Below the pieces are notes generated by a model. The model was not told where the DNA came from and ran no database searches. It saw nothing but the letters and a program-made list of their open reading frames with translations. This document shows positions 20,035 to 29,732 of a DNA stretch of 52,102 bases, piece by piece (position 1 is the stretch's first letter; every line of letters begins with the position of its first letter). The position numbers and the translations under genes were made by a program. The stretch is taken from positions 1-52,102 of the forward strand of contig QCFO01000012.1 in assembly GCA_003280225.1 (NCBI GenBank). Reading direction: 5' to 3'. This stretch comes from Prochlorococcus sp. AG-363-K07. GTDB lineage: Bacteria > Cyanobacteriota > Cyanobacteriia > PCC-6307 > Cyanobiaceae.

Positions 20035-21687
20035 ATGAAGCCCAAACAGATAACAGATGATATTGAGAAACTGTTGGAAGTATTACCTCCATCAGTACAA
20101 ATTGCCTTATCGTCTCCTCCAAGTAAGGAGGATCTACTAGAAGTTGTACTAGATCTTGGAAGACTACCAGAAGCACGTTATCAAAATCGTACAGTCACCA
20201 TAGGGAATGAACATTTATCTAGCCAAGATCTTCAAAATGTTATAAATAAATTAGGTAGTTTTGGAGAAGATAATCGTGCAGGAATAGAAAGGACTCTACA
20301 TAGAATAAGCGCAATCAGAAATCGAAAAAAAGCCGTTATAGGACTCACTTGTAGAGTTGGTAGAGCTGTATTTGGAACAGTTGAAATCGTAAGAGATCTA
20401 ATTGAAAGCGAACAATCTCTTTTACTAATGGGACGTCCAGGCATCGGGAAAACAACTGTACTCAGAGAAATCGCCAGAGTGATGGCAGATGAAATACAAA
20501 AAAGAGTGGTGATAATTGATACAAGTAACGAAATTGCTGGTGATGGTGACATTCCACATCCTGCCATTGGTCGCGCAAGGAGAATGCAAGTAGCCAAGCC
20601 TGAGAACCAACATGAAGTAATGATCGAAGCTGTTGAGAATCACATGCCAGAAGTAATTGTAATCGACGAGATTGGGACCGAACTAGAAACTCAGGCCGCA
20701 AGAACAATTGCAGAAAGAGGTGTTCAACTCATTGCTACAGCTCACGGAAATTCTATTGCAAATCTCATCAAAAACCCAACACTTAGTGATCTAATTGGTG
20801 GAATCCAATCAGTAACTCTAGGAGACGACGAAGCAAAGCGTCGACGTACCCAAAAAACAGTTCTTGAAAGAGCTGCAGAACCAACTTTTCCCATTGCAGT
20901 CGAAATCAATAGCCGTAATAGTTGGTCAATTCATAAAAATATTGCAACTACAGTAGATCTACTTCTTCGGGGACAATATCCAAGCACAGAAGTACGTTCA
21001 CTAAGTAATAATGGTCAAGTAAAGCTATTAAATAATCACAACCATATCAATGGTCCAATAAAAATTACATCCAAGAAACTACAATCTAATATTGTAAATC
21101 CTTGTTCTCTTTCGACACAAGATAATAGCAAGGAAAAACAAAAGATTAACGAATCTAACTTGAATGATCTACCTGAAAAATACAAAGATCACAATCCATT
21201 CCTCAAGGTTCTTAATTGTGGAGTTTCGACACAAATACTTGAAGAAATTATTCGTCATCACAATTGGCAAGTAAACCGTGTGGAAACGGTGACTGAAGCA
21301 AATGTAATTCTCACCGTAAAAAATGGACTTAGCCAAAACCAAAACATCAGACGCGAAGCGCAAAAATCAAAGACTCCGATCCTAGTCATCAAATCGAACA
21401 CGTTACATCAAGTAGAAAGAGCACTAAAGCGCCTGATAAAACGGCATGAAAGCAACTCTCCTCAGGATCAATACAGCCATTCCCACAAAGATGATGAAGT
21501 GGCAGCACTTGAAGAATGCAGACTGGCTCTAGAAAAAGTGGTTTTACCTTTAGGGAAACCTGTTGAACTTTTGCCACGGAATATGAAGGTGCTTCATATG
21601 CAAGCGGATCTTGTTGAAAGATATCGTCTGCGTTGCGATATTTTTGGAAGCGTTAATCAACAGCGGTTGAGGGTTTACCCTCCATGA
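20035..21687 (+). CDS. Ycf45-like AAA ATPase with degenerate R3H-type C-terminus
   Basis: About 550 aa. The N-terminal half is a SpoIIIAA/Ycf45-type ATPase: Walker A GRPGIGKTTVLREIA, a long central region, and Walker B VIVIDEIG followed by IATAHGNSIANL. Residues of about 320-420 are a variable polar linker. The last 40 residues (LPRNMKVLHMQADLVERYRL, then FGSVNQQRLRVYPP) align with the R3H nucleic-acid-binding domain that ends cyanobacterial Ycf45 proteins, but the conserved histidine appears replaced. The frame extends to 20002; I prefer the ATG at 20035 (MKPKQITDDIE). A role on RNA or DNA is inferred; substrate unknown. Confidence 0.82.
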   Translation: MKPKQITDDIEKLLEVLPPSVQIALSSPPSKEDLLEVVLDLGRLPEARYQNRTVTIGNEHLSSQDLQNVINKLGSFGEDNRAGIERTLHRISAIRNRKKAVIGLTCRVGRAVFGTVEIVRDLIESEQSLLLMGRPGIGKTTVLREIARVMADEIQKRVVIIDTSNEIAGDGDIPHPAIGRARRMQVAKPENQHEVMIEAVENHMPEVIVIDEIGTELETQAARTIAERGVQLIATAHGNSIANLIKNPTLSDLIGGIQSVTLGDDEAKRRRTQKTVLERAAEPTFPIAVEINSRNSWSIHKNIATTVDLLLRGQYPSTEVRSLSNNGQVKLLNNHNHINGPIKITSKKLQSNIVNPCSLSTQDNSKEKQKINESNLNDLPEKYKDHNPFLKVLNCGVSTQILEEIIRHHNWQVNRVETVTEANVILTVKNGLSQNQNIRREAQKSKTPILVIKSNTLHQVERALKRLIKRHESNSPQDQYSHSHKDDEVAALEECRLALEKVVLPLGKPVELLPRNMKVLHMQADLVERYRLRCDIFGSVNQQRLRVYPP

Positions 21688-21784
21688 AGTAGTGAACTAC
21701 TGATGAATTGACCAGTTCAATCGTCCGTATGTCATTATTCAGATGTGAAACACCTGAATCTCCTTAGGTGCACAACTGACTCAT

Positions 21785-21856
21785 TGGGCCGTCGCCAAGC
21801 GGTAAGGCAGCGGGTTTTGGTCTCGCCATTCCTAGGTTCGAATCCTAGCGGCCCAG
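21785..21856 (+). tRNA. trnQ-UUG: tRNA-Gln(UUG)
   Basis: 72 nt without encoded CCA. The acceptor strands TGGGCCG and CGGCCCA pair fully, with G73 at 21856. The anticodon loop TTTTGGT gives UUG for CAA/CAG. The T-arm CCTAGGTTCGAATCCTAG is canonical. It ends only 16 nt before the HAD gene, so the two may be co-transcribed. Confidence 0.97.
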
Positions 21857-21872
21857 TTTTCAACCTAATATC

Positions 21873-22649
21873 TTGCCTGAGAAACCCTTTTTAGTTTGTG
21901 ATTTCGATGGGGTCATTATTGATGGCATTAACGAATACTGGTCCAGTTCATGCAAGGCATGCTTAAAGCTTTTAGATAATCAATCAACGTCTACTTTGTT
22001 GTCCAAATCTATTCCAAGCATCTTTAGAGATCTGCGACCTTGGGTTCAACATGGCTGGGAAATGGTTCTTTTAGCTGCAGAGCTAAGTCGCCCAAACAGT
22101 CCTTTGATGAGACTAGGTGCCAGAGTTTACTCAAAAAACTACGAACAATATTGCAACGAAGCTCTTCGCTCCTGGAATTGGCATCCAAATGAGTTGCAAC
22201 ATGCCTTAGAAGAAGTACGTTCTCAAGCAATCTCTAATAATCGTGCTAATTGGTTAGCGAGTCATAAAGCTTTCCCAGGAATCATTAAGCGCCTCAATCA
22301 ATTGAATGCCGAGGGATATGAATTAGTAGTATTAACAACTAAGGGTTCAAAATTCACCGCCGAATTACTGGATCACTTCCAACTCAAGCCAAAACTAATT
22401 TTTGGTCACGAATCAGGCAGCAAAAGCAATGTTTTACTTCATTTATCCAAAAAACATATAATTAGAGGTTTCCTTGAAGACCGTCGCGCAACCCTTGAAA
22501 CAGTATCAAAGAATTCACAATTAAGCTCTATCACTTATTTTTTAGCCTCCTGGGGATATCTCAAGCCAGACGACACAAAGCATCTTCCTACCAATATTCA
22601 CCTACTAGATACAAAAACTTTCATGACCCCCTTGGCGAGCTGGCCTTAG
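21873..22649 (+). CDS. HAD-superfamily hydrolase (TTG start)
   Basis: 258 aa haloacid dehalogenase-type phosphatase. Motif I is CDFDGVIIDG near the N-terminus with nucleophile D10 and acid D12. Motif II threonine is probably in VVLTTKG, and the motif III/IV region is GHESGSKSNVL then GFLEDRRATLE. A cap domain of about 120 residues lies between motifs I and II, as in subfamily I. No ATG exists before the domain, so the TTG at 21873 is the likely start. The substrate is unknown. It lies between tRNA-Gln and recA; the recA operator lies just after its stop. Confidence 0.82.
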   Translation: MPEKPFLVCDFDGVIIDGINEYWSSSCKACLKLLDNQSTSTLLSKSIPSIFRDLRPWVQHGWEMVLLAAELSRPNSPLMRLGARVYSKNYEQYCNEALRSWNWHPNELQHALEEVRSQAISNNRANWLASHKAFPGIIKRLNQLNAEGYELVVLTTKGSKFTAELLDHFQLKPKLIFGHESGSKSNVLLHLSKKHIIRGFLEDRRATLETVSKNSQLSSITYFLASWGYLKPDDTKHLPTNIHLLDTKTFMTPLASWP

Positions 22650-22657
22650 TCCGTTAG

Positions 22658-22671
22658 CGTACGTCTGTACT
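22658..22671. promoter_or_regulatory. putative LexA (SOS) operator of recA
   Basis: The sequence CGTACGTCTGTACT fits the cyanobacterial LexA-box pattern RGTACNNNDGTWCB, recalled from the literature, at all positions but the first. It has two GTAC half-sites separated by 4 nt. It lies about 147 nt upstream of the recA start and overlaps a possible -10 box (TACTAT, 22668-22673), a position that would allow LexA to block RNA polymerase. Confidence 0.55.
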
Positions 22672-22817
22672 ATAGGAAAATCGAAAGTCATCGCTGCGGC
22701 TTCTTAAAGCCCATTCTTTATCTCAATTGCGACCTTAATGGCGCAAACCAATGAGCTTGGACCGTAACTCCGTTCGCTCAATACAAGTTTTTCAATCGTC
22801 ACACCCAACTATCAACA

Positions 22818-23963
22818 ATGGCTGCTGAAGCTAAATCCAATCAGTATTCAAAAGCTGACTCTCCAAAAATTGGAACGGGGTCAGGTGAAAAAGATAAAGC
22901 TCTTAGTCTCGTTCTTGGTCAAATAGAACGCAACTTTGGCAAAGGCTCAATCATGCGTCTGGGCGATGCATCCAGAATGCGTGTCGAAACGATATCCACA
23001 GGAGCGCTCACTCTTGATCTCGCATTAGGAGGCGGCTATCCAAAAGGAAGAGTTGTCGAAGTCTATGGACCCGAAAGTTCCGGGAAAACAACTTTAACTT
23101 TGCATGCTATTGCAGAAGTTCAACGCCGTGGAGGAGTGGCAGCATTCGTGGATGCAGAGCATGCACTAGATCCTGTCTATGCCGCGGCTTTAGGAGTTGA
23201 TGTTGAAAACCTTCTTGTATCCCAGCCAGACACAGGAGAAATGGCACTAGAAATAGTTGACCAATTAGTACGCTCTGCAGCTGTTGATCTTGTTGTTGTT
23301 GATTCAGTAGCGGCTCTAACACCAAGAGCAGAAATAGAAGGCGAGATGGGAGATTTAGCAGTAGGGAGCCAAGCGAGGCTGATGAGTCAAGCGATGCGCA
23401 AGATTACTGGCAATATTGGTAAATCTGGTTGCACGGTAATTTTCTTAAACCAACTTAGACTCAAAATCGGTATTACATATGGAAACCCCGAAACTACAAC
23501 AGGGGGGAATGCCTTAAAATTTTACGCCTCAGTAAGACTTGATATACGACGAATTCAAACTCTCAAAAGAGGGACAGAAGAGTTTGGAATTCGTGCAAAA
23601 GTCAAAGTTGCGAAAAACAAGGTAGCTCCACCATTTCGAATAGCCGAATTCGACATCCTTTTCGGGCGAGGTATAAGTACCATAGGGTGCTTACTAGATC
23701 TAGCCGAAGAAACTTCTATAGTTAGTCGTAAGGGTGCTTGGTATAGCTACGAAGGAGACAATATTGGGCAAGGGCGTGACAACACGATTGCATGGCTTGA
23801 GCAAAACACTGATGCAAAAGACAAAATTGAAAAATTAGTGCGTCAAAAGCTAACTGAAGGTTCGGAAGTGAGCTCTAATTCCATGCGGCCGCTAACAGCT
23901 GCGGCATCCCGCACAGCAGGTGGGAAAGGAACTACTGTGCGCCCATCTTCTGAAGCTGCTTAG
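22818..23963 (+). CDS. recA: recombinase A
   Basis: Central recombinase: forms ATP-dependent filaments on single-stranded DNA, promotes strand exchange and stimulates LexA self-cleavage. Walker A is [14 protein letters not shown], Walker B is [12 protein letters not shown], and the L2 DNA-binding loop holds [21 protein letters not shown] 45-residue N-terminal extension rich in Lys/Ser precedes the conserved core ([21 protein letters not shown]). Length 381 aa, slightly longer than E. coli RecA. A LexA-box-like element lies upstream. It is convergent with the DUF2839 gene, 14 nt away. Confidence 0.98.
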   Translation: MAAEAKSNQYSKADSPKIGTGSGEKDKALSLVLGQIERNFGKGSIMRLGDASRMRVETISTGALTLDLALGGGYPKGRVVEVYGPESSGKTTLTLHAIAEVQRRGGVAAFVDAEHALDPVYAAALGVDVENLLVSQPDTGEMALEIVDQLVRSAAVDLVVVDSVAALTPRAEIEGEMGDLAVGSQARLMSQAMRKITGNIGKSGCTVIFLNQLRLKIGITYGNPETTTGGNALKFYASVRLDIRRIQTLKRGTEEFGIRAKVKVAKNKVAPPFRIAEFDILFGRGISTIGCLLDLAEETSIVSRKGAWYSYEGDNIGQGRDNTIAWLEQNTDAKDKIEKLVRQKLTEGSEVSSNSMRPLTAAASRTAGGKGTTVRPSSEAA

Positions 23964-23977
23964 CTCAATAAGTCGAA

Positions 23978-24217
23978 TTACCTAATATCCGCAGGAGTCC
24001 ACCATCCAGCAGCAGGTCCTACAAACCTGACCACGAGCCATACCACCGCTAGAACACCTATACCAATCCAAGCACCAAGTTTTGTGATTTCATAAAACTG
24101 CTGTCGTGGACTATCAGCTTGAGGCAACCACGAAAACCAGTTTGAGGAATTACCCTGCGAAGTCTTTGGTTGACGAGGAGGCAATCCCTGATTAGCTCGA
24201 CGACGGGCTTCTCCCAT
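23978..24217 (-). CDS. DUF2839-type small membrane protein
   Basis: 79 aa. The N-terminus MGEARRRANQGLPPRQ is typical of the small cyanobacterial DUF2839 family. After a polar, Ser-rich stretch there is one transmembrane segment (LGAWIGIGVLAVVWLVVRFVG, about 47-67) followed by a short tail with WWTPADIR. Function is unknown. It follows the helicase-like gene by about 41 nt on the same strand. Confidence 0.78.
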   Translation of the reverse strand: MGEARRRANQGLPPRQPKTSQGNSSNWFSWLPQADSPRQQFYEITKLGAWIGIGVLAVVWLVVRFVGPAAGWWTPADIR

Positions 24218-24258
24218 GGCATCACCAAATAATTAACTTATCCACTAGGTTAGAACGA

Positions 24259-25704
24259 TTAACTGGGAAGTAGGCGCTGCAATGGAGTCCATGGTTCAAG
24301 AGTTCTAAAAACCTGTTCTCCCCAACTACGAGATCGCAACCTGCCATCAAGAATTGCAAGTCGTCCATGATTTCCTCGAATAGGAGCAACAGCACCAGAC
24401 AATAGTCTTAAAGCTTCTGGCAAAAGCAATTCTCGGAACCAATCTCGACCCTGCTTTTTCAGGGATTCCACCATGGCGGAAATTAAGGGGTCTTCCAAAC
24501 TCGCCAAAGGCAATAAACCAATAATTAATTGCTCAGGCACAGGAAGTTGGTGCTGATGATCAAGCCACCATGACCAACGACAAGATACAACGCCATTTGA
24601 TTCCGGGAGAAGTTCTTCATGTAAGACTCTTGTACCAAAATCTGATGCCAATCCACTAGTTAATTGATAGCGAAGTTGATCATCATCAAGTAATACAATT
24701 GTCAAGCCACTTAAGCCAAGCACCAATCTCCGAGACTGTTCCAAAAGGTGTTGGCTATAGACCTCCGTATTTGGTAATGGTTGTCTCTTAGGTGCAAATA
24801 AAGAAATTGGCTCTTGCAGAATGGGTCCTCCTAATGTCACATTAACCTGCACAGGAAATTGAATAGATTCCAATTGAGAAAAGAACAAATTGTTTTTTAT
24901 TCTTCCTGTAAGAAAAATAACTGAATTAGCCAAAAAAAGTTCTTTTAAATGCTTCAAAGGCTCAATTAACTGTAAGGACCAAGTCCAATTCAACGTTTTA
25001 TGATCAAGAGTTGCCCAACTGGCCCAATTTTCACTATCTAACGCCACTACATCTGGCCAAGGGGATGGAGAACAACTGAAAAGACCTATCAAATCTCTCA
25101 GAGCAATAATTTCAGTTAAATCCATCCTCACTTGCGCATCAATTCGTGAAGCATGGGAGAAAAGGCGACGAGAGATACGCTCATACAGATTCAACAAAGC
25201 AGTATCAGCTGATGGGTGCGCTCTTCTTAACTCTTCCCAATTTTCCCGATTCACTCTTAAACACATAGCATCGCGTAATCTTTGATTTAAGAGTTCAGCC
25301 TCAGGAATTAATAACTGCTTTCCTTGAAGATTACCCGCCTTATAAGCTTCCACTAAACTTAAATAATTAAGGATCCAAGCTTGTCCACCAGAAGGAGGCT
25401 GTGGACCTTCCCAGCAGGCAAGGTGAAACCCTTTCTTCCTCAAGCGTGGAAGTTCAATGGTCAAAAGTCGATGCTGCTGCTTAGCCGAAAGAACCAAAAC
25501 AGAACTAGAAGGATCTAAAGAAAGAGGAATCAAAACTCCAGGCCACCAAAAATCTTGACTACCTAGCTCTAATTGAATAACTGCATTGTCGCGTCTTCTC
25601 AATGAGCGAGCCACAAAACGGCTTAATGTCAGGTTATGAGGCCACAAAGATGAAGCTTCTCGAAAAAAATTCTTTAGATGATTGTGAGCAGTTACTTCCA
25701 GCAT
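24259..25704 (-). CDS. DinG/Rad3-like helicase relative, apparently catalytically degenerate
   Basis: 481 aa. The C-terminal region PEALRLLSGAVAPIRGNHGR then LAILDGRLRSRSWGEQVF resembles motif VI and the end of DinG-family helicases (RLIRs..D.G.v.ilD.R). However, where a Walker A (GxGKT) is expected there is LELGSQDFWWPGVL, and where the DEAH box is expected the sequence reads LLIPEAELLNQRL. No Fe-S cysteine cluster is visible. So the fold may be kept while ATPase activity is lost. It is probably a conserved picocyanobacterial protein, since the frame is intact and long. It lies divergent from tyrA. The helicase relationship is inferred from motif VI only. Confidence 0.6.
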   Translation of the reverse strand: MLEVTAHNHLKNFFREASSLWPHNLTLSRFVARSLRRRDNAVIQLELGSQDFWWPGVLIPLSLDPSSSVLVLSAKQQHRLLTIELPRLRKKGFHLACWEGPQPPSGGQAWILNYLSLVEAYKAGNLQGKQLLIPEAELLNQRLRDAMCLRVNRENWEELRRAHPSADTALLNLYERISRRLFSHASRIDAQVRMDLTEIIALRDLIGLFSCSPSPWPDVVALDSENWASWATLDHKTLNWTWSLQLIEPLKHLKELFLANSVIFLTGRIKNNLFFSQLESIQFPVQVNVTLGGPILQEPISLFAPKRQPLPNTEVYSQHLLEQSRRLVLGLSGLTIVLLDDDQLRYQLTSGLASDFGTRVLHEELLPESNGVVSCRWSWWLDHQHQLPVPEQLIIGLLPLASLEDPLISAMVESLKKQGRDWFRELLLPEALRLLSGAVAPIRGNHGRLAILDGRLRSRSWGEQVFRTLEPWTPLQRLLPS

Positions 25705-25775
25705 TCCTCAATCTTAGACAATCAAAACAACAAACTTGACCAATAGACCAACATGGAGAAAAGTTCAAAGCACTA

Positions 25776-26642
25776 ATGGAGAAAACAACAAAATCCTCTC
25801 AACGTATTGGCATTGTGGGACTTGGCCTCATTGGAGGATCATTAGGGCTAGATCTTCAATCTCTCGGTGTAGAAGTATATGGATTAGTTCATCGCTCGAC
25901 TACTGCAGAAATAGCTGAGTCAAGAAAACTAGCGAATTTAGTCAGCACTAACCCCACTATCCTCGCCGACTGCGATCTAATCATCCTTGCATTACCCTTG
26001 CAGCAACTTCTTAAGCCCTCTGCAGAACTGATTCACGCTCTCCCAAAAAATGCAGTAATTACAGACGTTGGTTCTGTCAAAGGGCCCGTTTTAAAAATCT
26101 GGAGAGAGCTTCATCCAAGGTTTATAGGTAGTCATCCCATGGCTGGCACAAATAATGCTGGTGTAAATGCAGGGCAAAAGAATTTATTCAAACAACGTCC
26201 ATGGGTAAGCACTCCTGACCAAAATTCCGATCCAAAAGCCCTGAAATCAATACAAACACTGGCCAAGAATCTTGGTTGCAACTGGATTACGACAGATGCT
26301 CAGCTACATGACCAAGCTGTAGCTTTAATTTCTCATTTACCAGTCTTAATTAGCGCCGCACTACTACAAACAGTTGTAAATGTCGAAAACTCTTCTTTAG
26401 TAAATTTAGCAAAAACTATAGCATCAAGTGGATTTGAAGATACTACAAGAGTTGGAAGCGGCAATCCCTATTTGGGAACTGCAATGTTTGAAAATAATGC
26501 CAGTGCAATCCTGCAATCTCTAGACTTCTACCATCATTCGATCGACCAGCTTGAAAAAAATATTCGCTCTCAAGAATGGGATGAAATTCTAAAGATCTTG
26601 AAAACAAACCAATTGCTAAGACCGGAGTTTCTCAGCAAATAA
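25776..26642 (+). CDS. tyrA: prephenate/arogenate dehydrogenase
   Basis: 288 aa oxidoreductase of tyrosine biosynthesis; cyanobacterial members use mostly arogenate with NADP. The Rossmann GxGxxG motif is GLGLIGGSLG (about residues 15-24). Further family blocks are LALPLQQ, VITDVGSVKGPV, the substrate-binding FIGSHPMAGTNNAG, and QAVALISHLPVLISAAL. The chosen ATG (MEKTTKSS) sits about 72 nt after the divergent helicase-like gene start, so the promoters face each other. Confidence 0.94.
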   Translation: MEKTTKSSQRIGIVGLGLIGGSLGLDLQSLGVEVYGLVHRSTTAEIAESRKLANLVSTNPTILADCDLIILALPLQQLLKPSAELIHALPKNAVITDVGSVKGPVLKIWRELHPRFIGSHPMAGTNNAGVNAGQKNLFKQRPWVSTPDQNSDPKALKSIQTLAKNLGCNWITTDAQLHDQAVALISHLPVLISAALLQTVVNVENSSLVNLAKTIASSGFEDTTRVGSGNPYLGTAMFENNASAILQSLDFYHHSIDQLEKNIRSQEWDEILKILKTNQLLRPEFLSK

Positions 26643-26742
26643 ATTCGCTTAATATCAATTATTTGTAACACTACAATCTCATAAATAATAAAGCTTTTTC
26701 TATCGAAATTTTAGAACTAAAAACTTACACAAGCCTATCTAC

Positions 26743-28254
26743 TTAGAGCTCAAGATTTAAACCCAATCCACGGTTCGCCATCAATTGTCGACAAGCCATA
26801 AGAGCTGAATTAGTCACACCAGCTGTTCCCTCACCTGGATAAATTGAATCACCACAAAGCCAAAGACCACCAATTGGTGTTCGGCTTGACAAACCAAATG
26901 GACCAAACACAGAAGGATGCTGTCCAAGTCCTCCTACAATTCCATCAGGTCTACCTATCCATTTTTGAAAGCTTCTAGGTGTGGCAAGTTCTTGATGCAA
27001 CCAATGTTCAGTTTCTATTCCGAACCAATTCTCTAATTCATCAATTATTGAATGAAGAAAGAGTTGTTTCTTTTTCTGATAATCTACTTCGTCTAAATGA
27101 CACCAGTCCTGAGTCTTGGTAAAAATACTAACTATTAATGTGGCTACACCTAGAGGAGCTCGACCATCCCCATCTCGACTAACAGATATAAAGATTGATC
27201 CTAATTTTTTAGATGACAACTGAATATGAGGTGGGTAACTTGAATCAAGAAAAAGACGACTTAAAGCCCCATAGAAAACTATCGCTCCGCTTGGTTTAGG
27301 AAGCATCCTTAACTTACGCAAATAATTCCTAATCTCACCCATATCTGAATGTAACAAACTAATCAGAGATTGTGGTGTAAGGCTACACACAATATCAGGA
27401 GAGTTAATCTCCAAACAAGTATTCTTAGGGCCAATAATACTAATTTTCCACGATTGATTATCAAATTTCTTTTCTAAACCAACAACGCGATGATTTAAAA
27501 GCAAACGAGCACCATTTTTCAATAAGGATCTTTTAAGATGTTCACTTAACATTTGCATAGAACCATGCAAATGCCAAAGGCCATGAGGCGCTTGAGCTAT
27601 TTGCAAGACAGTGGCTCCATAAAGTGCAGCAGTACGATTACAAGGTTCTTGTGAATACAACTTAAGTTGCAAATCAAGAAACTGTCTCAGCCTTAGATCA
27701 GTATGGCAAGAACAAATTCTCAGCAAATCTGCAACTGAAAGCTTGCTAAAAAATATCGAAGGCAAATTGGCAATTTCTAACGCCTTGATGGTTTCACGTA
27801 AGTCCCAATAGCTAGCTATTGGGACTACAGGATCTCGCTGTGCAAATGCCCAGTTACTTTTATGTAAAGCTGAACATAGTGACCAAAATAATTCACTACC
27901 TGGGAATTGTTGAAGCCGCTCTTCTTGCCATTTTTGTGGATCGTACCAAACATTTATAGGAGGCAATCCATCACCAAGATCTACTAAACAACAGGGATCC
28001 AAAAGTTCAGCATCAGGAAGACCTACCCCTAAATGTCTAAATAAGCGCTCGTGAATGCCACCTTTCTCCAACCCCGCGACCTGAGTTGCACCAACATCAA
28101 AAACATATGATCCTCTTCGAAAAGTACCAGCACAACCTCCCAATTGGTTGTGAGACTCTAAAAGAGTTACATCAATTCCTTCATGAGCCAATAGAGATGC
28201 TGCTGTTAAGCCAGCAATACCACCACCTATAACAATAACTGGTTTATTAATCAT
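26743..28254 (-). CDS. crtD: carotenoid C-3',4' desaturase (CrtD-like)
   Basis: 503 aa FAD-dependent amine-oxidase-type protein. The dinucleotide-binding motif [15 protein letters not shown] with E33 binds FAD, followed by [20 protein letters not shown]. The C-terminal FAD-contact block is [20 protein letters not shown]. Among carotenoid enzymes (CrtI, CrtH/CrtISO, CrtO, CrtD), the spacing and [12 protein letters not shown] block best match cyanobacterial CrtD, which desaturates glycosylated or ring-less carotenoids. CrtISO-type isomerase is the main alternative. It starts 39 nt from the divergent kinase gene. Confidence 0.72.
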   Translation of the reverse strand: MINKPVIVIGGGIAGLTAASLLAHEGIDVTLLESHNQLGGCAGTFRRGSYVFDVGATQVAGLEKGGIHERLFRHLGVGLPDAELLDPCCLVDLGDGLPPINVWYDPQKWQEERLQQFPGSELFWSLCSALHKSNWAFAQRDPVVPIASYWDLRETIKALEIANLPSIFFSKLSVADLLRICSCHTDLRLRQFLDLQLKLYSQEPCNRTAALYGATVLQIAQAPHGLWHLHGSMQMLSEHLKRSLLKNGARLLLNHRVVGLEKKFDNQSWKISIIGPKNTCLEINSPDIVCSLTPQSLISLLHSDMGEIRNYLRKLRMLPKPSGAIVFYGALSRLFLDSSYPPHIQLSSKKLGSIFISVSRDGDGRAPLGVATLIVSIFTKTQDWCHLDEVDYQKKKQLFLHSIIDELENWFGIETEHWLHQELATPRSFQKWIGRPDGIVGGLGQHPSVFGPFGLSSRTPIGGLWLCGDSIYPGEGTAGVTNSALMACRQLMANRGLGLNLEL

Positions 28255-28292
28255 CAGAGCATGCTATACAAGCAGAAACAAGAGTTAAATAA

Positions 28293-29171
28293 ATGAATGA
28301 TCTACTAAAAGAAGCTCTATTGGAATGCAAAGATCCTCTATTTCAGAAAGAACTCAAAGAGATTCACTGTATCTCCAGTTCAACAATAAATCATACTTGG
28401 AAGTTGGAACTTTCTAATGGGCAAAAGTTATTTGCCAAAACTGTTGATAAAAAAGAATCATTAAGACTGAAGTTCGAAGCCATAGGATTAAAATGCCTTG
28501 CTCAATTTGCTGATAGCAAATTACTAAATATCCCTAAACCTTTAACCATTTCAAATTTCAAAAATCATTCTGCTTTATTACTATCTTGGATTGATAAAAG
28601 TCATGGAGATCAGACAAATCTCGGGAAAGGTCTTGCCTTACTACATCAATCTTCAGCCAAACAAAGTCCGGAAAAATTCGGTTGGGATATGAATGGTTTT
28701 ATTGGAGATGGACCACAACCAGCAGGTTGGGAAAAATCTTGGGGCAAGTGTTTTGTCAAGCTTCGCTTAATACCACAAATCAAACTTGCATCAAAATGGG
28801 GATTAAATATTCATGATTGGGAAGAATTAATGAACTCATTAACAGAAGTATTAAATGATCACAAACCATTACCATCACTTGTTCATGGTGATCTGTGGAG
28901 CGGCAATATAGCAATAGAATCAAATGGAAAAGGTGTGATTTTTGATCCTGCTACTTGGTGGGCAGATAGAGAGGTTGATCTGGCTATGACAAAATTGTTT
29001 GGTGGTTTTAGCAAGGAATTTTATTCCGGTTACGAAAGCATTTGGCCTCTACCAACTTCATCAGAAAAGAGGATAAAGATATATAATCTTTATCACATCT
29101 TGAACCACGCAAATATTTTCGGAGGAATTTACAAATCTCAATGCTTATCGATATTAAAAGGTCTCAAATAA
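28293..29171 (+). CDS. fructosamine kinase family protein
   Basis: 292 aa protein-kinase-like fold. The catalytic loop is LVHGDLWSGNI (D acting as base) followed by the metal-binding D in VIFDPATWWADREVDLAM, exactly the fructosamine-3-kinase/ribulosamine-kinase pattern. A nucleotide-binding lysine is in KLFAKT near the N-terminus. Family members phosphorylate ketosamine adducts on glycated proteins so that they fall off. It is divergent from crtD and convergent with the CAAD gene. Confidence 0.9.
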   Translation: MNDLLKEALLECKDPLFQKELKEIHCISSSTINHTWKLELSNGQKLFAKTVDKKESLRLKFEAIGLKCLAQFADSKLLNIPKPLTISNFKNHSALLLSWIDKSHGDQTNLGKGLALLHQSSAKQSPEKFGWDMNGFIGDGPQPAGWEKSWGKCFVKLRLIPQIKLASKWGLNIHDWEELMNSLTEVLNDHKPLPSLVHGDLWSGNIAIESNGKGVIFDPATWWADREVDLAMTKLFGGFSKEFYSGYESIWPLPTSSEKRIKIYNLYHILNHANIFGGIYKSQCLSILKGLK

Positions 29172-29221
29172 TTTAACTAGAACTGAAATATTCTACTTAT
29201 AAAAAGATTTATGTTTAGATA

Positions 29222-29611
29222 TTAACCTAAATATTCTTTTCTCAAATTCTGCACTCTTTCAAAAACTGCGTTGCGCTTATCACTGGTAGATAAATTTTGC
29301 CAACTCCACTGGCCCAATACAACAACACCGAGAAGCTCAAGAAGTCCTGGGATGACGGGAAAGAAGTTAATTGTATCGATAACGACTTTAATAATTACCT
29401 GCGCGACGATTACAACTGCAATGATTCCTAGAGCTTTTCCATATTTACCCATCTGACTCCAATCAATCTTCCCTAGCGTGTCATTAACTGTTCCCATTAC
29501 CTCGCTGAAACGATCAGAGACACTAGCGCCTTCTGCTTTACCAGCAGCATTATCCATGGGCGGGGTTTCGAAATCAGGAGCTTGATTCTCCTGAGGATTA
29601 GAATCACTCAT
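29222..29611 (-). CDS. CAAD domain thylakoid membrane protein
   Basis: About 129 aa. An acidic, polar N-terminal half of about 50 residues is followed by an amphipathic stretch, two membrane segments (ALGIIAVVIVAQVIIKVVI and IPGLLELLGVVVLGQWSW), and a C-terminal basic helix (NAVFERVQNLRKEYLG). This is the layout of the CAAD domain in cyanobacterial membrane proteins and plant CURT1, which curve thylakoid margins. ATGs lie at 29617 and 29611; I chose the second (MSDSNPQEN). The curvature role is family knowledge, not shown here. Confidence 0.83.
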   Translation of the reverse strand: MSDSNPQENQAPDFETPPMDNAAGKAEGASVSDRFSEVMGTVNDTLGKIDWSQMGKYGKALGIIAVVIVAQVIIKVVIDTINFFPVIPGLLELLGVVVLGQWSWQNLSTSDKRNAVFERVQNLRKEYLG

Positions 29612-29732
29612 GAACACGACAATGAATGCATTTTGATAAAATCGTATCGAATTAACCTAATAGATGCCAGTAGCTAAATAGAGATAATTCCGAACCTAGA
29701 TATAGAGAATTCCGAACCTTTGATAACTACTC

